A stretch of DNA of 64,000 nucleotides from Acanthosoma haemorrhoidale (GCA_930367205.1 OV884012.1:155017001-155081000), one strand, 5' to 3'; positions 31,686-42,248 are shown, counted from the stretch's first letter. The notes: a model not told the origin generated them from the letters alone. Program-made: numbers and translations.

Positions 31686-34600
31686 TCATGTTTTAGTCTT
31701 TGGTTTTTGGAACGGCGCCAAGCATATACTATATACCCCGTCCGGACCGGCGATGTCAAAATCGTCAAGCCAGTTGCAATCGTCTAGGGGGGAAACCTCG
31801 TCTGCTAGCGGCACCTCCCCCCCATCCTCCAGCAACATACGGAAATGGGGGAAGTCCAGGCTTGAGGATGGACCGGCGTCGTTCCCTAGACCGGCGTTGC
31901 TCCCAAGACCGGCGTTGTTCCCTAGACCGGCGTTGTTTCCTCGACCGGCGTCGCTCCCAAGACCGGCGTTGCTCCCAAGACCGGCGTTGTTTCCTCGACC
32001 GGCGTCGTTCCCTCGATTTGCATCGTACTCCAGCAGTGGGCCTGCCTCATATCTGGAGGGCAGTGCTCCCCCTTCCCACCATAGTTCCCTAGGTGGCGTC
32101 AGGGCGGGTGGGCCCACATAGCTAACCCGCCAGGGTTCCTCCCGTCCAGCATCGTTTCTGAGACCGGCGTAGCTCTCCGGACCGGCGTCGTACTCCAGAC
32201 CGGCGTCGTACTCCAGACCGGCGTCGTTCTCCAGACCGGGGTCGCTCCATCGATCAGCGTTGTCCTCCTGCCTCCCACTGTTCTCCTCAACAATCCCTAT
32301 ATGTTCTCCTCCTATTACCAGGTCGCCCTGTACCTGCTCTTCCTCAACCTCTGCTTCCTGGGATCCGTGCTCTATCTCTTCCTCCACCGTCGTAGCTCCC
32401 TCCGGTTGGTTCCACCTTTCTGGTCTTTGTATCCTTCCAGTCAGGTGCTCCATGTACATACACCTCGACCACGCGATCGTCTCACAGGTGATAATCCGCC
32501 TCATTTTCTTCAAAAATGATCGCGTGGCGAGATGCATGAGTATCCTGTCGTTAGTGGGGTCCCATGTCCCAAGTGCCCCCACCACCACAGCTTCCACCGA
32601 TACCTGTTCAAACCTTCTACTAAGAAAAGTTTTCGCGGCCGCATACTTCTCTTCTTTAGTCGCCCTAGCCACTTGGAAAGCCTCCATGCGGTTTTCGATC
32701 GTCACTGTCACATCCATTATAATAGCCTTATTACCCTTGGCCACGACCAAGTCCGGCCTCAGGCGGGAGTCATCAACCGACTGATTCTTTCCAATTATCT
32801 CATATCCACGACTCTTGGCTGTGGCCTCGATACGATCAACAATCGCGTCATGTCGCCGCTGTCGTAGGACGGTGTGGCTGTTACACCGGCCAACCACATG
32901 CGCCAGGCATTCGTTGTTGTAGCCACACCGCCTACACCTCTTGTCCTGATCAGTAGCTCGTCCTCTCCTGCATCCGTTGAGCCGAAGTAAATGAAGCCTC
33001 GCCCGATGAATAAAACGCCAGTCGGCAAACGACAGATATTCCCCGGTTAATAGGAAGTGGTTAGAGTCCGGTGAATATCTGAGGCAGTCGGCTACACGTC
33101 CCTGCGATGGCTTCTGTCGTAGTGCCTCACCCCTAGCCAGCTGCTTCCGGCGCCTGATAATTTTTAGTACCTGCCCCCGTTGGTGAGACCTCACGGAAGC
33201 ATCCCCAAGGCTCAGTGAAGGGATGTCCTCGTCGAATTGCCACTGGACACCAATTCGCCGAGACGCTTTCCTCCCACGTGTCCAGTGGTCCGAAATACTA
33301 TTTGGGAGCGTCTTCATTTCCGGTGTCGTCACCCCGGATAAATATACACCTATGTCAGGTCGTTGACCTGTCTTCATCCGTGAGCTAGCTGTACGATGGA
33401 GATCAGCAAGCGCCATCCCCTGCAGCTTCTGATCCCTTGAGGTCAGCAGCTTGTAGCATCCATCAATCAGGGCTAGGTCGCTTTCTTCTGCCGCTACCGG
33501 GAAGCCACATAGTCCCTCCGACCTAGCCCCATACAGATATTCGTTGGCGGCCTCCTGCGGCAGATTCAGTGTCCGTTTAATCTCTGCTCGAATTATACCA
33601 TCGATTTTTGACCACGACTTATTGCCAATATGCCCATTACGCATTATGAAGTTAAACGAGGGGTAAACGAAGGTCTTTACGGCATCAAGACGTTGCCACG
33701 GCGTCAGTTTCGAGTTCAATATACCCCTCGCCTTCCTCACAATTTCTTCGAGCTCCGCCTGTGGTCTGATGGCCCTGAAGCCGACTGGGTTCCCTAGGAA
33801 ATCCTGGGTTTCCCCCTCACATAACGCCCTCAGTACGGTGTCCTCAATCTTAAACTCCGTCGCCCTGATTCCCACCGGTGTTCGTCCCGTCAAGTGCATT
33901 GTTTTGCATTTATCAGGGTTGACCTCTAGCCCTGTTCTTCTTAGGGCGATGACTGCTCTGTCAATCTTCTCTTGCAGCGTCTCCGGGTCCTTTGCCATAA
34001 TTGTGATGTCATCCGCGTACGCCAGCACTGCGTGTTCCTCCTCTTCATCCGGCTGCTTCACCACATGGTCTAGGGCTATGACAAACAGCAGTCCACTGAG
34101 GGGGCATCCCTGCTTAATCCCCTTTGTCAGACTCAATGGTCCGACACTCCCTGATGGCGAATCAATCATGGTAGTGGTGTCACAGTATAGATCTGCTATT
34201 ATGTCAACAATCGTCTTACCCGCCCCTCTTCTCTCCAAGGCTTGAACAACGCATTCATGTGGTATGGAGCCGAAGGCGTTCGACACGTCCATCCATGCCA
34301 CACAAATGTCAGACCGTTCCCTCCTCGCTGCCGCCATTCTGTTCTGTAGAACATAATTGTGTTCGAACACGCCATCGTGCGGCATAAACCCCTTCTGGTG
34401 CACGGAAATGACGGAGTTAGCCCGGCACCATGCGGTTATCCGTCCAGCCAGCAACCCCGAATACACCTTGTAGATAGTCCTGGACATTGCTATGGGGCGC
34501 CAATCCCTCACTGAGCTGGGAGAGTCCTTCTTTGGTAGGAAAATGGTCTTGGATTGCTTCCAGCAAACAGGAATCCTTCTATGACGTAGGCAGGTGTTGA

Positions 34601-35882
34601 AAATCTGGCACAAAGTCCTGCCTCTTGGATCGATCCGTCTCCACGTCCTGTAGTCAATCCGGTCATTCCCAGGGGACGAGTTCTCGAACCGTCTCAGGCG
34701 ATCCTTGACTTCTTCCGGTGTGAACGGGGCCATTTCGACTTCTCCCGCGGCCGATGCAATTCCATCTAGGACAGTCGGATCCCATTCCACCTCACTTCCT
34801 CCTGTCAGGTGTTCCGCTAACTCTTCTGCCGGGATTTCGCAACGCGGACCCGGTTCCTCTAGCACAAGCCGAACTGCCTTCCTCCTATTCAGCTTGTATA
34901 TGCGCTGAATCGTCCTGCAGTCAGAAACATCCACTGTCTTGTTCGCTCCAGTTCTCGTTTTAGGCTCTCTAATATCACAGGCTGCCCTTACATCAGCAGT
35001 ATATTCGGTAAGTAGCTGATCAAACTCCTGCCACGTCTGTTCGGTCGGCAACTTTTGGGAAAGTTCATTGAGCTTCCGAATATATTTTGACGCCAGTCCT
35101 TCTTCGTTTTCGTCCTCCTCCACGAAGCCGACCCGATTTGCCACTCCTTCATCGACATTTGCTCCTACCTCTGTGTTGTTACCAATCCCATCCATCATCG
35201 CCTGTCGGGTCTCGTCCGCTTCCCTCCGATGATGCTCAATAACTGCAGAACGTTGGGGTGTAATGTCGGCGGTAACAATCATCTGTGGCCATAGTTCCTC
35301 AGTCGTAGTACTCATCCTGGTCGTCACCTCCGGTATTTGTTGTATCTCAAGGCCAGGGTCCTCCTCTTCGTGGAGCACAGGCATTGAATTCAACGTCGCC
35401 GGTTGATTATCCCGCCGTCTTTGTCTTGTATTGGGTAACCCAACGTTGGCAGCCGCCTCCCGTCGTCTTGGTGCCATCACATGAGTCAGGGTTACGTGAT
35501 TTTGGAGACCTTTACCCGACGCAAATATGGCCGGGCACTGTGGACACTTCTTCATCCCTTCACCCGGCTCCGCTAGCGGTCGGACAGCATCTTTCAGGCA
35601 TGGGTGGCGAGATACCTGATATGATGATATGCACTCTCCACATATGGCACAGATATGTTTGACTTTCAGTCCTGCTAGCCGATGCACCGACTGTAAGTGT
35701 CTCAGAAGCGACTGTAGAGACGATCCATGGGTTTGCGCGAACAGGGCACTCTCGCAGGCTTCCATGGGGCATCGTGCATACGACTGCCCACTTGCAATGA
35801 TCGGTAACGGGTAGATGGCCTTTAAAAAATTTCCCTCCACAACGAAACATTGTCTCTCATTCAGTACATTACCCTCTGCCAT
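31686..35882 (-). CDS. UtA ORF: zinc-finger, reverse transcriptase, restriction-like endonuclease, acidic tail
   Basis: A 1398-aa protein of an RLE-type non-LTR element. N-terminal fingers: C38-x4-C43…H62-x4-H67; C78-x2-C81…H93-x-C95; C113-x2-C116…H129-x4-H134. These would bind the U2 target. The RT core has RPIAMSRTIYKVYSG, QKGFMPHDGVFEHNY, WMDVSNAFGSIPH, GIKQGCPLSGLLF and Y622-ADD. A CRRC…H-x4-C motif precedes the endonuclease RPD1044-x12-D1057. After about residue 1150 comes an acidic tail with (N/D)-(D/N)-A-G-L repeats and conserved islands EEPWRV, LWWEGGALP and NWLDDFD, shared with UtB but not known to me from R2-type proteins. The start MAEGN aligns with an internal Met of UtB. Confidence 0.9.
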   Translation of the reverse strand: MAEGNVLNERQCFVVEGNFLKAIYPLPIIASGQSYARCPMEACESALFAQTHGSSLQSLLRHLQSVHRLAGLKVKHICAICGECISSYQVSRHPCLKDAVRPLAEPGEGMKKCPQCPAIFASGKGLQNHVTLTHVMAPRRREAAANVGLPNTRQRRRDNQPATLNSMPVLHEEEDPGLEIQQIPEVTTRMSTTTEELWPQMIVTADITPQRSAVIEHHRREADETRQAMMDGIGNNTEVGANVDEGVANRVGFVEEDENEEGLASKYIRKLNELSQKLPTEQTWQEFDQLLTEYTADVRAACDIREPKTRTGANKTVDVSDCRTIQRIYKLNRRKAVRLVLEEPGPRCEIPAEELAEHLTGGSEVEWDPTVLDGIASAAGEVEMAPFTPEEVKDRLRRFENSSPGNDRIDYRTWRRIDPRGRTLCQIFNTCLRHRRIPVCWKQSKTIFLPKKDSPSSVRDWRPIAMSRTIYKVYSGLLAGRITAWCRANSVISVHQKGFMPHDGVFEHNYVLQNRMAAARRERSDICVAWMDVSNAFGSIPHECVVQALERRGAGKTIVDIIADLYCDTTTMIDSPSGSVGPLSLTKGIKQGCPLSGLLFVIALDHVVKQPDEEEEHAVLAYADDITIMAKDPETLQEKIDRAVIALRRTGLEVNPDKCKTMHLTGRTPVGIRATEFKIEDTVLRALCEGETQDFLGNPVGFRAIRPQAELEEIVRKARGILNSKLTPWQRLDAVKTFVYPSFNFIMRNGHIGNKSWSKIDGIIRAEIKRTLNLPQEAANEYLYGARSEGLCGFPVAAEESDLALIDGCYKLLTSRDQKLQGMALADLHRTASSRMKTGQRPDIGVYLSGVTTPEMKTLPNSISDHWTRGRKASRRIGVQWQFDEDIPSLSLGDASVRSHQRGQVLKIIRRRKQLARGEALRQKPSQGRVADCLRYSPDSNHFLLTGEYLSFADWRFIHRARLHLLRLNGCRRGRATDQDKRCRRCGYNNECLAHVVGRCNSHTVLRQRRHDAIVDRIEATAKSRGYEIIGKNQSVDDSRLRPDLVVAKGNKAIIMDVTVTIENRMEAFQVARATKEEKYAAAKTFLSRRFEQVSVEAVVVGALGTWDPTNDRILMHLATRSFLKKMRRIITCETIAWSRCMYMEHLTGRIQRPERWNQPEGATTVEEEIEHGSQEAEVEEEQVQGDLVIGGEHIGIVEENSGRQEDNADRWSDPGLENDAGLEYDAGLEYDAGPESYAGLRNDAGREEPWRVSYVGPPALTPPRELWWEGGALPSRYEAGPLLEYDANRGNDAGRGNNAGLGSNAGLGSDAGRGNNAGLGNNAGLGSNAGLGNDAGPSSSLDFPHFRMLLEDGGEVPLADEVSPLDDCNWLDDFDIAGPDGVYSICLAPFQKPKTKT
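31869..32245 (-). repeat. Two blocks of 18-bp coding tandem repeats (UtA tail)
   Basis: Block one (31869-32030) holds about nine units and block two (32161-32245) about five units of an 18-bp repeat. The invariant core is GACCGGCGT on the + strand, reading NAGL/DAGL on the coding strand. The blocks are separated by a non-repetitive segment encoding the EEPWRV and LWWEGG islands. Confidence 0.8.
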
Positions 35883-37465
35883 TATTATTGATTATACGAG
35901 TTGATGGCGCCACGCTTTGGCACTAGCACAGCACTTTCCTAGTAACCTGATTATACTAAACAATAATAAAAGAACAAATAAGCAAGTAAAAATCAAGCAA
36001 TATACATTTTAAAAAGAAATAGTTCCCCTGTCCGTTCCAATATAGCCTTTGTCCACCAGCACTTCCTAGTAACCTGATTATAATAAACAATAATATAAGA
36101 ACAAATAAGCACTAAAAAGCGAGCAATATACACTAAATTAAAAAATATAAATATTGTTCCTGTTCGTTCCAATATAGCCTAGGCACTCCTGTCTATCACC
36201 ACTGTTTCCACTAACACCGAAGAATTCGTGGAAAAAGGGTCGCAACTGTCCACAGAAGCCACTGCCTGCCCAGCTGACCCCAAGCAGATGTCGCTGCTCC
36301 GCTTAGCAAAGCCCTTAGAAGGGACGCTCCAACGACCGTCGCACCAAATCAATTGAACTAGCCTGCAATGGTCATGAGCCCAGAGCATAAGTTTATCTTC
36401 TTACTCTACACTATCAATGTCCACTAATTCCAAATATACAATACAACCGTTACAACGGACTAAACTGGTACTTAAACCAACAAAAGAAATTATCACAGTT
36501 ACAAAAACAATATATCAACACCCGTTATGTGGGATAACTAATAAAAGGAAAATAAACGGTTCACTATGTGATAATGATAAACCATTGCTTGTAGTAATTC
36601 ACTAACAACAATACTCACTACAGCAGGCTAACATTAGTATTAATATTAACAACACAACAAGTAAAGTAATTTAACCACTAAGTTGCCGTCGCGACGGAAC
36701 AAAAACTAACCCTACAATTAAAACAAACCTACCATTAACTTAAATTAAGGGGAACCCCAAGAACCATTGTTTGTAGCACTAACAACAGTAATCACTACAG
36801 CAGGCTAACATTAGTATTAATATTAACAACACAAGTAAAATAATTTAAACACTAAGTTGCCGTCGCGACGGAGCATAAACTAAGCCTAAAGTTAAAAATA
36901 AACCTAACATTAACCCAAAGTAAGGACAATCCCCAATAGTCCAACAAATAAGAACATTTTCACTAACTATTAACTGAAAATCCCGTTATGCGGGGTTTCA
37001 ATGCAACTAAAACTTATAAAAACCGTTGGATTTTTAGTAACCAACTAACGAACAATGGTATAAAATAACTAAATTATAATGATAAAAGAGAAACTTTAAA
37101 TTAGTAAACATTGCAACGAACCAAAATCTACAACTTAAATTCTACGAAATAACTACAACCGTTGTAACGGATAAAACTAACATTAGGTCTAACGGTAAAA
37201 ACTAAAGCTATGACTAAGTGTCTATAATAGATAAAAGTTCAGGGCCGCTTAAAAGACCAACAATGGACTAGAAAAGACGATCTTTACCTTTTCTTCGATG
37301 TAAGCAAACAAACACAACAACACATAAATCCCCACTGACGCTGCTAAGGCTGTAGACATAACTGGTGCTGTATCCTGTCTGCTGGCGATGGAACTCGAAG
37401 TGGCTGTTAGAGCATCAACTCGATTTCCCCGAATAGTCTCAAAATTGGTGAGATCTACAACATGA
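35883..37465 (-). other. UtA-2 5' UTR containing U2-spacer-like sequence
   Basis: Non-coding leader with three layers. First, a duplicated segment of about 125 bp (~35935-36057 and ~36058-36180, both with AGTAACCTGATTATA and CGTTCCAATATAGCC). Second, a duplicated segment of about 180 bp (~36597-36950) carrying the 12-bp palindrome CCGTCGCGACGG twice (~36686 and ~36862). Third, about 370 bp (~36940-37310) clearly homologous to the U2 array spacer, including CCCGTTATGCGGGG and several AACGG motifs, but diverged from the spacers in this window. The junction with U2 is at 37465/37466. Confidence 0.72.
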
Positions 37466-37520
37466 CTGATAAGAACAGATACTACATCTTTGATCTTAGC
37501 TTATCGAGCCGAGAAGCGAT
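37466..37520 (-). pseudogene. U2: U2 snRNA gene, 5' part (cut by UtA-2)
   Basis: U2 nt 1-55 on the - strand, starting at 37520, with GUAGUA and the duplicated TCTGTTCTTATCAG. One loop base differs from other units (CTCGATAAGC). Its upstream side is the Jockey target GTAGGTGCTATC (37518-37529), now preceded by the JoB-1 poly(A). Confidence 0.87.
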
Positions 37521-37825
37521 AGCACCTACTTTTTTTTTTTTTTTTTTTTTTTATTTCAAAACCTCAATAAAATAATACAATGTACAGAAAATAAATAATA
37601 AAATAATTGGATTACATATTTCTCCTCTTTCTGCATTTACATGCATTTGGCGGAGTGCATAATATAATAAAATTTTTATTGTTGTTAAAAGTTCATCGTT
37701 CTTATACAACACTAGGTGATGAGGCTCACCTTCTTTTTGTCACCAACACCAACACTAAACACTAGGAACAAAACAAATCAACTAAACAAAACACAACAAA
37801 CTAAATCTCTACCTAGAACCTAGGA

Positions 37826-40450
37826 CTAGAGTGTTCCAGCCGCGACAGCGTCCTGCCATCGTTGGGGGAACGGAGCGGGGGTTATAGTGTTAAACACCGG
37901 GTTTGTCAAATATTGTAATGAGTCGAAAAATTTGATATGTCTACGCTGGATGAATTCATCCACCGTAGGCAGCTCAAATATCTCATGCAGCTCACTGTTC
38001 CGTCGCTGCTCGAAAGAAGTACCTCTGACCACTTTCATCAGTATACCGTTTTGGAATTGTTGGAGTTTCTTAGCTGTCGTATACGTCAGATAACGAACTA
38101 GCGGTGCACCATACAGCAGAGTAGGCCTGAGTATGCTCTTGTAAATCAGTAGCTTGAGACGCAGTGATAGATTGGGGGAAGTCAATAAGTGCGTAAGCCG
38201 GTAAGACTTCATGCGTGTATGCTTCAACTTCTTCGCAAAATGGTTACTAAAATGGAGGTGTCTGTCCATTTTAATTCCCAGATATACTAGGTCGTTGGCT
38301 GGTGAATTTTGCTTCGTTCCTACTATGTAACTAGTAGGGAGCGGGCTTTTTCCCTTTTGAAAAGAGAAAATTGCACAGTCAGTCTTACCCGCGTTTACAG
38401 AGATATTGAGTCTCCCCAATCTCTCACTGATCTGGTTACAGGCTGCTTCAGCCTGTCTTAGAGCTACCTTGGCACTCATGCTGCTGCTGTACACCGCTAT
38501 GTCATCTGCGAAAGCAGTAACTGTGGTATTTTTGTAGCGGGCTCCGACAATCTCAGACGTGTATACGTTGAATAGTACAGGGGATAAGACGGCGCCTTGG
38601 GGTACTCCACAGGTAAGTGGCACAGCTTCGGAGAAGCTATCACCCACCCGCACCCGCAGCGATCTGTTTTTCAGGAAGCTAGCCAGAATTGAATATAGTT
38701 GTTCCGGGCATTCCCGGTCGCAGAGCATTTGACACAGTGTCCCGTGAGACACCGAGTCGAATGCTTGGGTGCAATCAATGGAAATCATAGCCGTGGCTAT
38801 GTTTCTATTCATGTTATGGCTAACTTCTGACTGCACCTTCAGAAGGGGGTGCTCTGCGCTCATACTGGATTGGAATCCAGTCTGCTCTGGCGGAATGATA
38901 TCATTTTCCGAGCAGTAATCTTTGAGATAATTCAAAAGAATTTTCTCAAAGATTTTCCCCATCTGTGGTAGCAGACTGATCGGGCGGTAGTCGGCTGGGT
39001 GATCTCCACTTTTGGCTGGCTTTAGTAATGGAAACAAGATGGCTTGTTTCCATGTGTCAGGAAAGTACCGCAATCTTATACAAGAGTTGTATAAGTTTGC
39101 TAGTTGTACTATCCCTCTCCTCGGCATTTGTTTGAGCAGCACTGTTTGTATCCCGTCGTGCCCTGGTGCTCGGTTTCCCTGACACCGGCGAAGAATCGCC
39201 TTGAGCTGTTTCGGTGATACAAACATGTGGTTCTGTTCAGCATCTACCGGAGGAGGCATGTGGTAGTATCCCGTCCTAGCCGTAATATCCCTAGCGTAGT
39301 GGTCGGCCAGTTTTGTTGCCTGTTGCTCAGCAGTCAGAACATTGTCGCCTTCGTGAAGACGGACAGTCGCTGTCTTGCCTTTTGTAGTCTTCAACAGCTT
39401 CCAAAACTTTCTGTGATCTCCGTGAGTGCTACGAAGTTTCTCATGCCACTGGGCTGTTTTCCAGAGTTTCATCAAGCCCCGGATTTGCGTTGTGAGAGAA
39501 TTCACAACGACCTTGGCTTGCTGATCTCTCGTCCTGTACCATCTATTCTTCCAAGTATGGCGCAAGGCAATAATTTTAAGAATGTGGTCTGGAGGTGGTC
39601 GCAGAGACGGTGGCATGGGAGTGTACTTCGGGATCGCAGTGTTTGCTGCGTCTATGATCACATCAGTTATGAAAGTAAGTTGAAGATCTACTTCCTCTTT
39701 CGTGCGGAGAACTGGCACCGTATGCAGGTTATGGTAAATTTGCGACCGATACAGATCCCAGTCAGCACGACGGTAGTCGTATCTCGTGGGGCGAAGGGTC
39801 GCCACTTTACCATCCACTGCATACAGTACTGGCCTGTGGTCAGACGTAATAAAGTCAAGGGCGGTGCAACTAGTGATACGGTGGGGTTGTTTTGTCAGTA
39901 GTAAGTCAATCGTCGAAGTAGCCTGCGGGTTACTTCTATGTCGAAAAGTAAAAGTCTGGGGGTGAACGACCGTAAACGGCGTTCTCAACAGGAGTCTCCC
40001 AGCCATGTTTGTTGCGATGTTATACCACATCGTGTGTCTCGCATTGAGATCTCCTACCACCCAGTGGTTAGATCTCTGCGAACATGCGTGTAGCAGGGCT
40101 GAGTACTCCTGGAGAGATGCGTACGGTCTCCTGTATAGAGCGGTAAGGTAAATGGGTCTCCCCAAATTTACCTTAACTGTTAAGTGGTGAAGCTTGGGAT
40201 CAGTTGTAGTCAGTGGTGAAGCCACTTTCTTCCAATTGATACCAAGGCGTATAGCAATTAGAACGCCTCCATATCCGTTAACCCTTTCAATGGCAGTTGA
40301 ATAACCTTTAATGTGGAACGATTGTGCAGATACCCTAGTGTCTGTCAAAGCTACAATATCTGGTCGGTAGAGCGCTAGCAGCACTTCTACCTCATCTATT
40401 TTGGTCAGGAGACCATCAACGTTAAAATTTAAAACTTGGTAATCTACCAT
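37826..40450 (-). CDS. JoB-1 ORF2: AP-endonuclease and reverse transcriptase
   Basis: 874 aa, intact. Endonuclease: N10 (LNFNVDG), LTD37TR where Jockey relatives usually have Glu, YRRP (~107), GD134LN136A, D182 (TIDLLL) and SD204H205RPV. RT: NRAPGHDGIQ, RPISLLPQMGKIFE, SIDCTQAFDSVSH, GVPQGAVLSPVLF and a F647-ADD box in place of YADD. The C-terminal RxxRHIKFFDSL segment is typical of Jockey ORF2. The ATG at 40450 overlaps the ORF1 stop by 7 nt (ATGGTAG), suggesting stop-restart translation. Nearly identical to JoB-2 ORF2. Confidence 0.92.
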   Translation of the reverse strand: MVDYQVLNFNVDGLLTKIDEVEVLLALYRPDIVALTDTRVSAQSFHIKGYSTAIERVNGYGGVLIAIRLGINWKKVASPLTTTDPKLHHLTVKVNLGRPIYLTALYRRPYASLQEYSALLHACSQRSNHWVVGDLNARHTMWYNIATNMAGRLLLRTPFTVVHPQTFTFRHRSNPQATSTIDLLLTKQPHRITSCTALDFITSDHRPVLYAVDGKVATLRPTRYDYRRADWDLYRSQIYHNLHTVPVLRTKEEVDLQLTFITDVIIDAANTAIPKYTPMPPSLRPPPDHILKIIALRHTWKNRWYRTRDQQAKVVVNSLTTQIRGLMKLWKTAQWHEKLRSTHGDHRKFWKLLKTTKGKTATVRLHEGDNVLTAEQQATKLADHYARDITARTGYYHMPPPVDAEQNHMFVSPKQLKAILRRCQGNRAPGHDGIQTVLLKQMPRRGIVQLANLYNSCIRLRYFPDTWKQAILFPLLKPAKSGDHPADYRPISLLPQMGKIFEKILLNYLKDYCSENDIIPPEQTGFQSSMSAEHPLLKVQSEVSHNMNRNIATAMISIDCTQAFDSVSHGTLCQMLCDRECPEQLYSILASFLKNRSLRVRVGDSFSEAVPLTCGVPQGAVLSPVLFNVYTSEIVGARYKNTTVTAFADDIAVYSSSMSAKVALRQAEAACNQISERLGRLNISVNAGKTDCAIFSFQKGKSPLPTSYIVGTKQNSPANDLVYLGIKMDRHLHFSNHFAKKLKHTRMKSYRLTHLLTSPNLSLRLKLLIYKSILRPTLLYGAPLVRYLTYTTAKKLQQFQNGILMKVVRGTSFEQRRNSELHEIFELPTVDEFIQRRHIKFFDSLQYLTNPVFNTITPAPFPQRWQDAVAAGTL

Positions 40451-41715
40451 TGTTGATGTTTACCAGATATCATAGCCATGAGCATTTGGCTACAGAAGTC
40501 GACTAGGGCAGTTACCCATTTCGGTGCACATTCAAGGTCTTTACGCTGGTCGTTTGTAAGAAACTTAAGCCTAGGATCTAGGTACTCACAATTGTTATTT
40601 TCCGGAGTGTCCTGCGAAGTTCTGGGGGCAGTTCTTGACGTGGAGGGGGCAGCTCTTGACGTGGAGGGGGCTGCTCTCGTCTTCGAAGGATGAGCCGTTT
40701 CTTCATCTCTAGCTTGAAAGAGCTTGAAGAGCGGGTTCTGCCAGGCGGGTATAGATGGCGGTGGAGCAGGTCTCGTGAGTGGCACGTCTGGGCGGCGCCT
40801 CTTCTGCTGGGGCTGCATTCTGTCGAGGGCTGGCTTCATTCTGGCTAGTATTTCTTTTCGCTTTGTGCAGCCTCTGTAGGACGCCGGGTGAGCCTCGCCA
40901 CAGTTGGAGCACTTGAGCGGGGTTGAATCATTCCTCGGACATTGCACTACCTCGTGGGGTCCCGCACATCTAACACACTTTAATTTTCGGCCACAGTGGT
41001 TTCGTGTGTGGCCGAATTCTTGACATCGATGGCATTGTGGGGCGCCTCTCTGCTCCTTGAACGTCACGACACGAACTATGACGTGGTTAATGGCGCGTAT
41101 CTTTTTCATTGACTTCAGCGTGACACTGGCATTAGCTGTTACCAGCACTGGCGCAATGTCCTGTTTGCAACCGGTTGGGTCACTTTTTCTAAGACGTCGC
41201 ACATCGACGACTTCCGGGATGTTATCTTTTATTACGTCTGAAATTTCCTTGATGTCCTCCTGGACATCAAGTCCGAGAATTAAGTATTTATTGTTTCTTT
41301 TGCCGCCTCTTGGGGCAAATGAGTGGTACTCCTTCCCGCCAGTTTCGAGTAAGGCCAATATCTTTACTCGATCCTCTTCCTGATCAGGGTAAATTGTAAC
41401 ACCCTCCTTCGTCTTCCTGAGGGCGAAACTATTTATATTAGCTTTTTTGAGCTGGTGCGTCAAATCGGTTGTTGTCTCTCCCGAGACAACAATTGGCGGT
41501 GGCTTCCTAGTCACTGGAGCTGTGGGGTTTATGATTTCTGGCGTCTCGCTCGCAAGAGCCTGAAATTTGTTCCCGATCTTCGTCGGGTTTTTCGATCTAT
41601 TAGGTCGCTGGACCTTGACAGTAATTTTAGGGTATTCGAAACCCTCGTCTTCACTGTCCGTGGATGCTGTTAGGGTAGCCGGTCGCTTCCTGGAAGCGTC
41701 CACTTCCATCTCCAT
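40444..41715 (-). CDS. JoB-1 ORF1: gag-like zinc-knuckle protein
   Basis: 423 aa. An acidic N-terminus (METEVD-type start, STDSEDEGFEYP) is followed by a gag core (THQLKKANINSF, LILGLDVQEDIKEI, VVDVRRLRKSDPTG). Three knuckles follow: CHRCQEFGHTRNHC, CVRCAGPHEVVQC and CSNCGEAHPASYRGC. A 7-residue SRAAPST repeat occurs twice (21-bp DNA repeat at ~40625-40675). It ends GKHQQW at the ORF2 overlap. The role is RNA binding and particle formation. Confidence 0.9.
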   Translation of the reverse strand: MEMEVDASRKRPATLTASTDSEDEGFEYPKITVKVQRPNRSKNPTKIGNKFQALASETPEIINPTAPVTRKPPPIVVSGETTTDLTHQLKKANINSFALRKTKEGVTIYPDQEEDRVKILALLETGGKEYHSFAPRGGKRNNKYLILGLDVQEDIKEISDVIKDNIPEVVDVRRLRKSDPTGCKQDIAPVLVTANASVTLKSMKKIRAINHVIVRVVTFKEQRGAPQCHRCQEFGHTRNHCGRKLKCVRCAGPHEVVQCPRNDSTPLKCSNCGEAHPASYRGCTKRKEILARMKPALDRMQPQQKRRRPDVPLTRPAPPPSIPAWQNPLFKLFQARDEETAHPSKTRAAPSTSRAAPSTSRTAPRTSQDTPENNNCEYLDPRLKFLTNDQRKDLECAPKWVTALVDFCSQMLMAMISGKHQQW

Positions 41716-41940
41716 TGTTCCGATAAGAGTTTACAAATTAACAGTAAAATTCTTTCTATTGGGGAACCGACCCCATTTAATGCTCGAAAAAACACTGCAC
41801 TAGCAAAAGGTTTAAAAAGTTTACCTTAATTGGCGTCACTTGAGACGCTATGAACAGGCGTAGCGTGGTGATGGCGTCGAGGAAAGATGGCTGCTGGATC
41901 AAGTCGGGAGATGTTGACACAACGGCTGCTAACACTGACT

Positions 41941-41952
41941 GATAGCACCTAC
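41941..41952 (-). repeat. Jockey target-site copy between JoB-1 and JoB-2
   Basis: GATAGCACCTAC on the + strand (GTAGGTGCTATC on the sense strand), identical to 37518-37529 and 46088-46099. Each is the U2 -9/+3 sequence duplicated by a separate insertion event. Confidence 0.88.
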
Positions 41953-42248
41953 TTTTTTTTTTTTTTTTTTTTTTTATTTCAAAACCTCAATAAAATAATA
42001 CAATGTACAGAAAATAAATAATAAAATAATTGGATTACATATTTCTCCTCTTTCTGCATTTACATGCATTTGGCGGAGTGCATAATATAATAAAATTTTT
42101 ATTGTTGTTAAAAGTTCATCGTTCTTATACAACACTAGGTGATGAGGCTCACCTTCTTTTTGTCACCAACACCAACACTAAACACTAGGAACAAAACAAA
42201 ACAACTAAACAAAACACAACAAACTAAATCTCTACCTAGAACCTAGGA

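Larger units (their letters stand above)
31536..37465 (-). mobile_element. UtA-2: apparently full-length U2-targeting RLE retrotransposon (Utopia-like)
   Basis: A 5.93-kb element inserted between U2 nt 41 and 42 with a 14-bp target duplication. It has a 1.58-kb 5' UTR, one 1398-aa ORF and a 150-bp 3' UTR without poly(A), ending ATACTCATTTGC. A single ORF with N-terminal zinc fingers and a C-terminal restriction-like endonuclease, plus U2 as target, matches what is known of the Utopia lineage within the R2/NeSL-type group. The family name is my inference, not a database match. It is the only UtA copy here with an open ORF. Confidence 0.88.
37530..41940 (-). mobile_element. JoB-1: full-length Jockey-clade element at the U2 5'-boundary
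   Basis: A 4.4-kb element. Its poly(A) (T23 at 37530-37552) abuts the U2 upstream/start sequence. Its 5' end (AGTCAGTGTTAGCAGC on the sense strand) abuts another copy of the 12-bp target (41941-41952), which belongs to the next stacked element. It has two ORFs, both open. The 3' UTR has the hairpin AGGTGA/TCACCT at 37714-37731. The sense orientation is the same as U2, so it lies downstream of the U2 promoter region. Confidence 0.9.
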
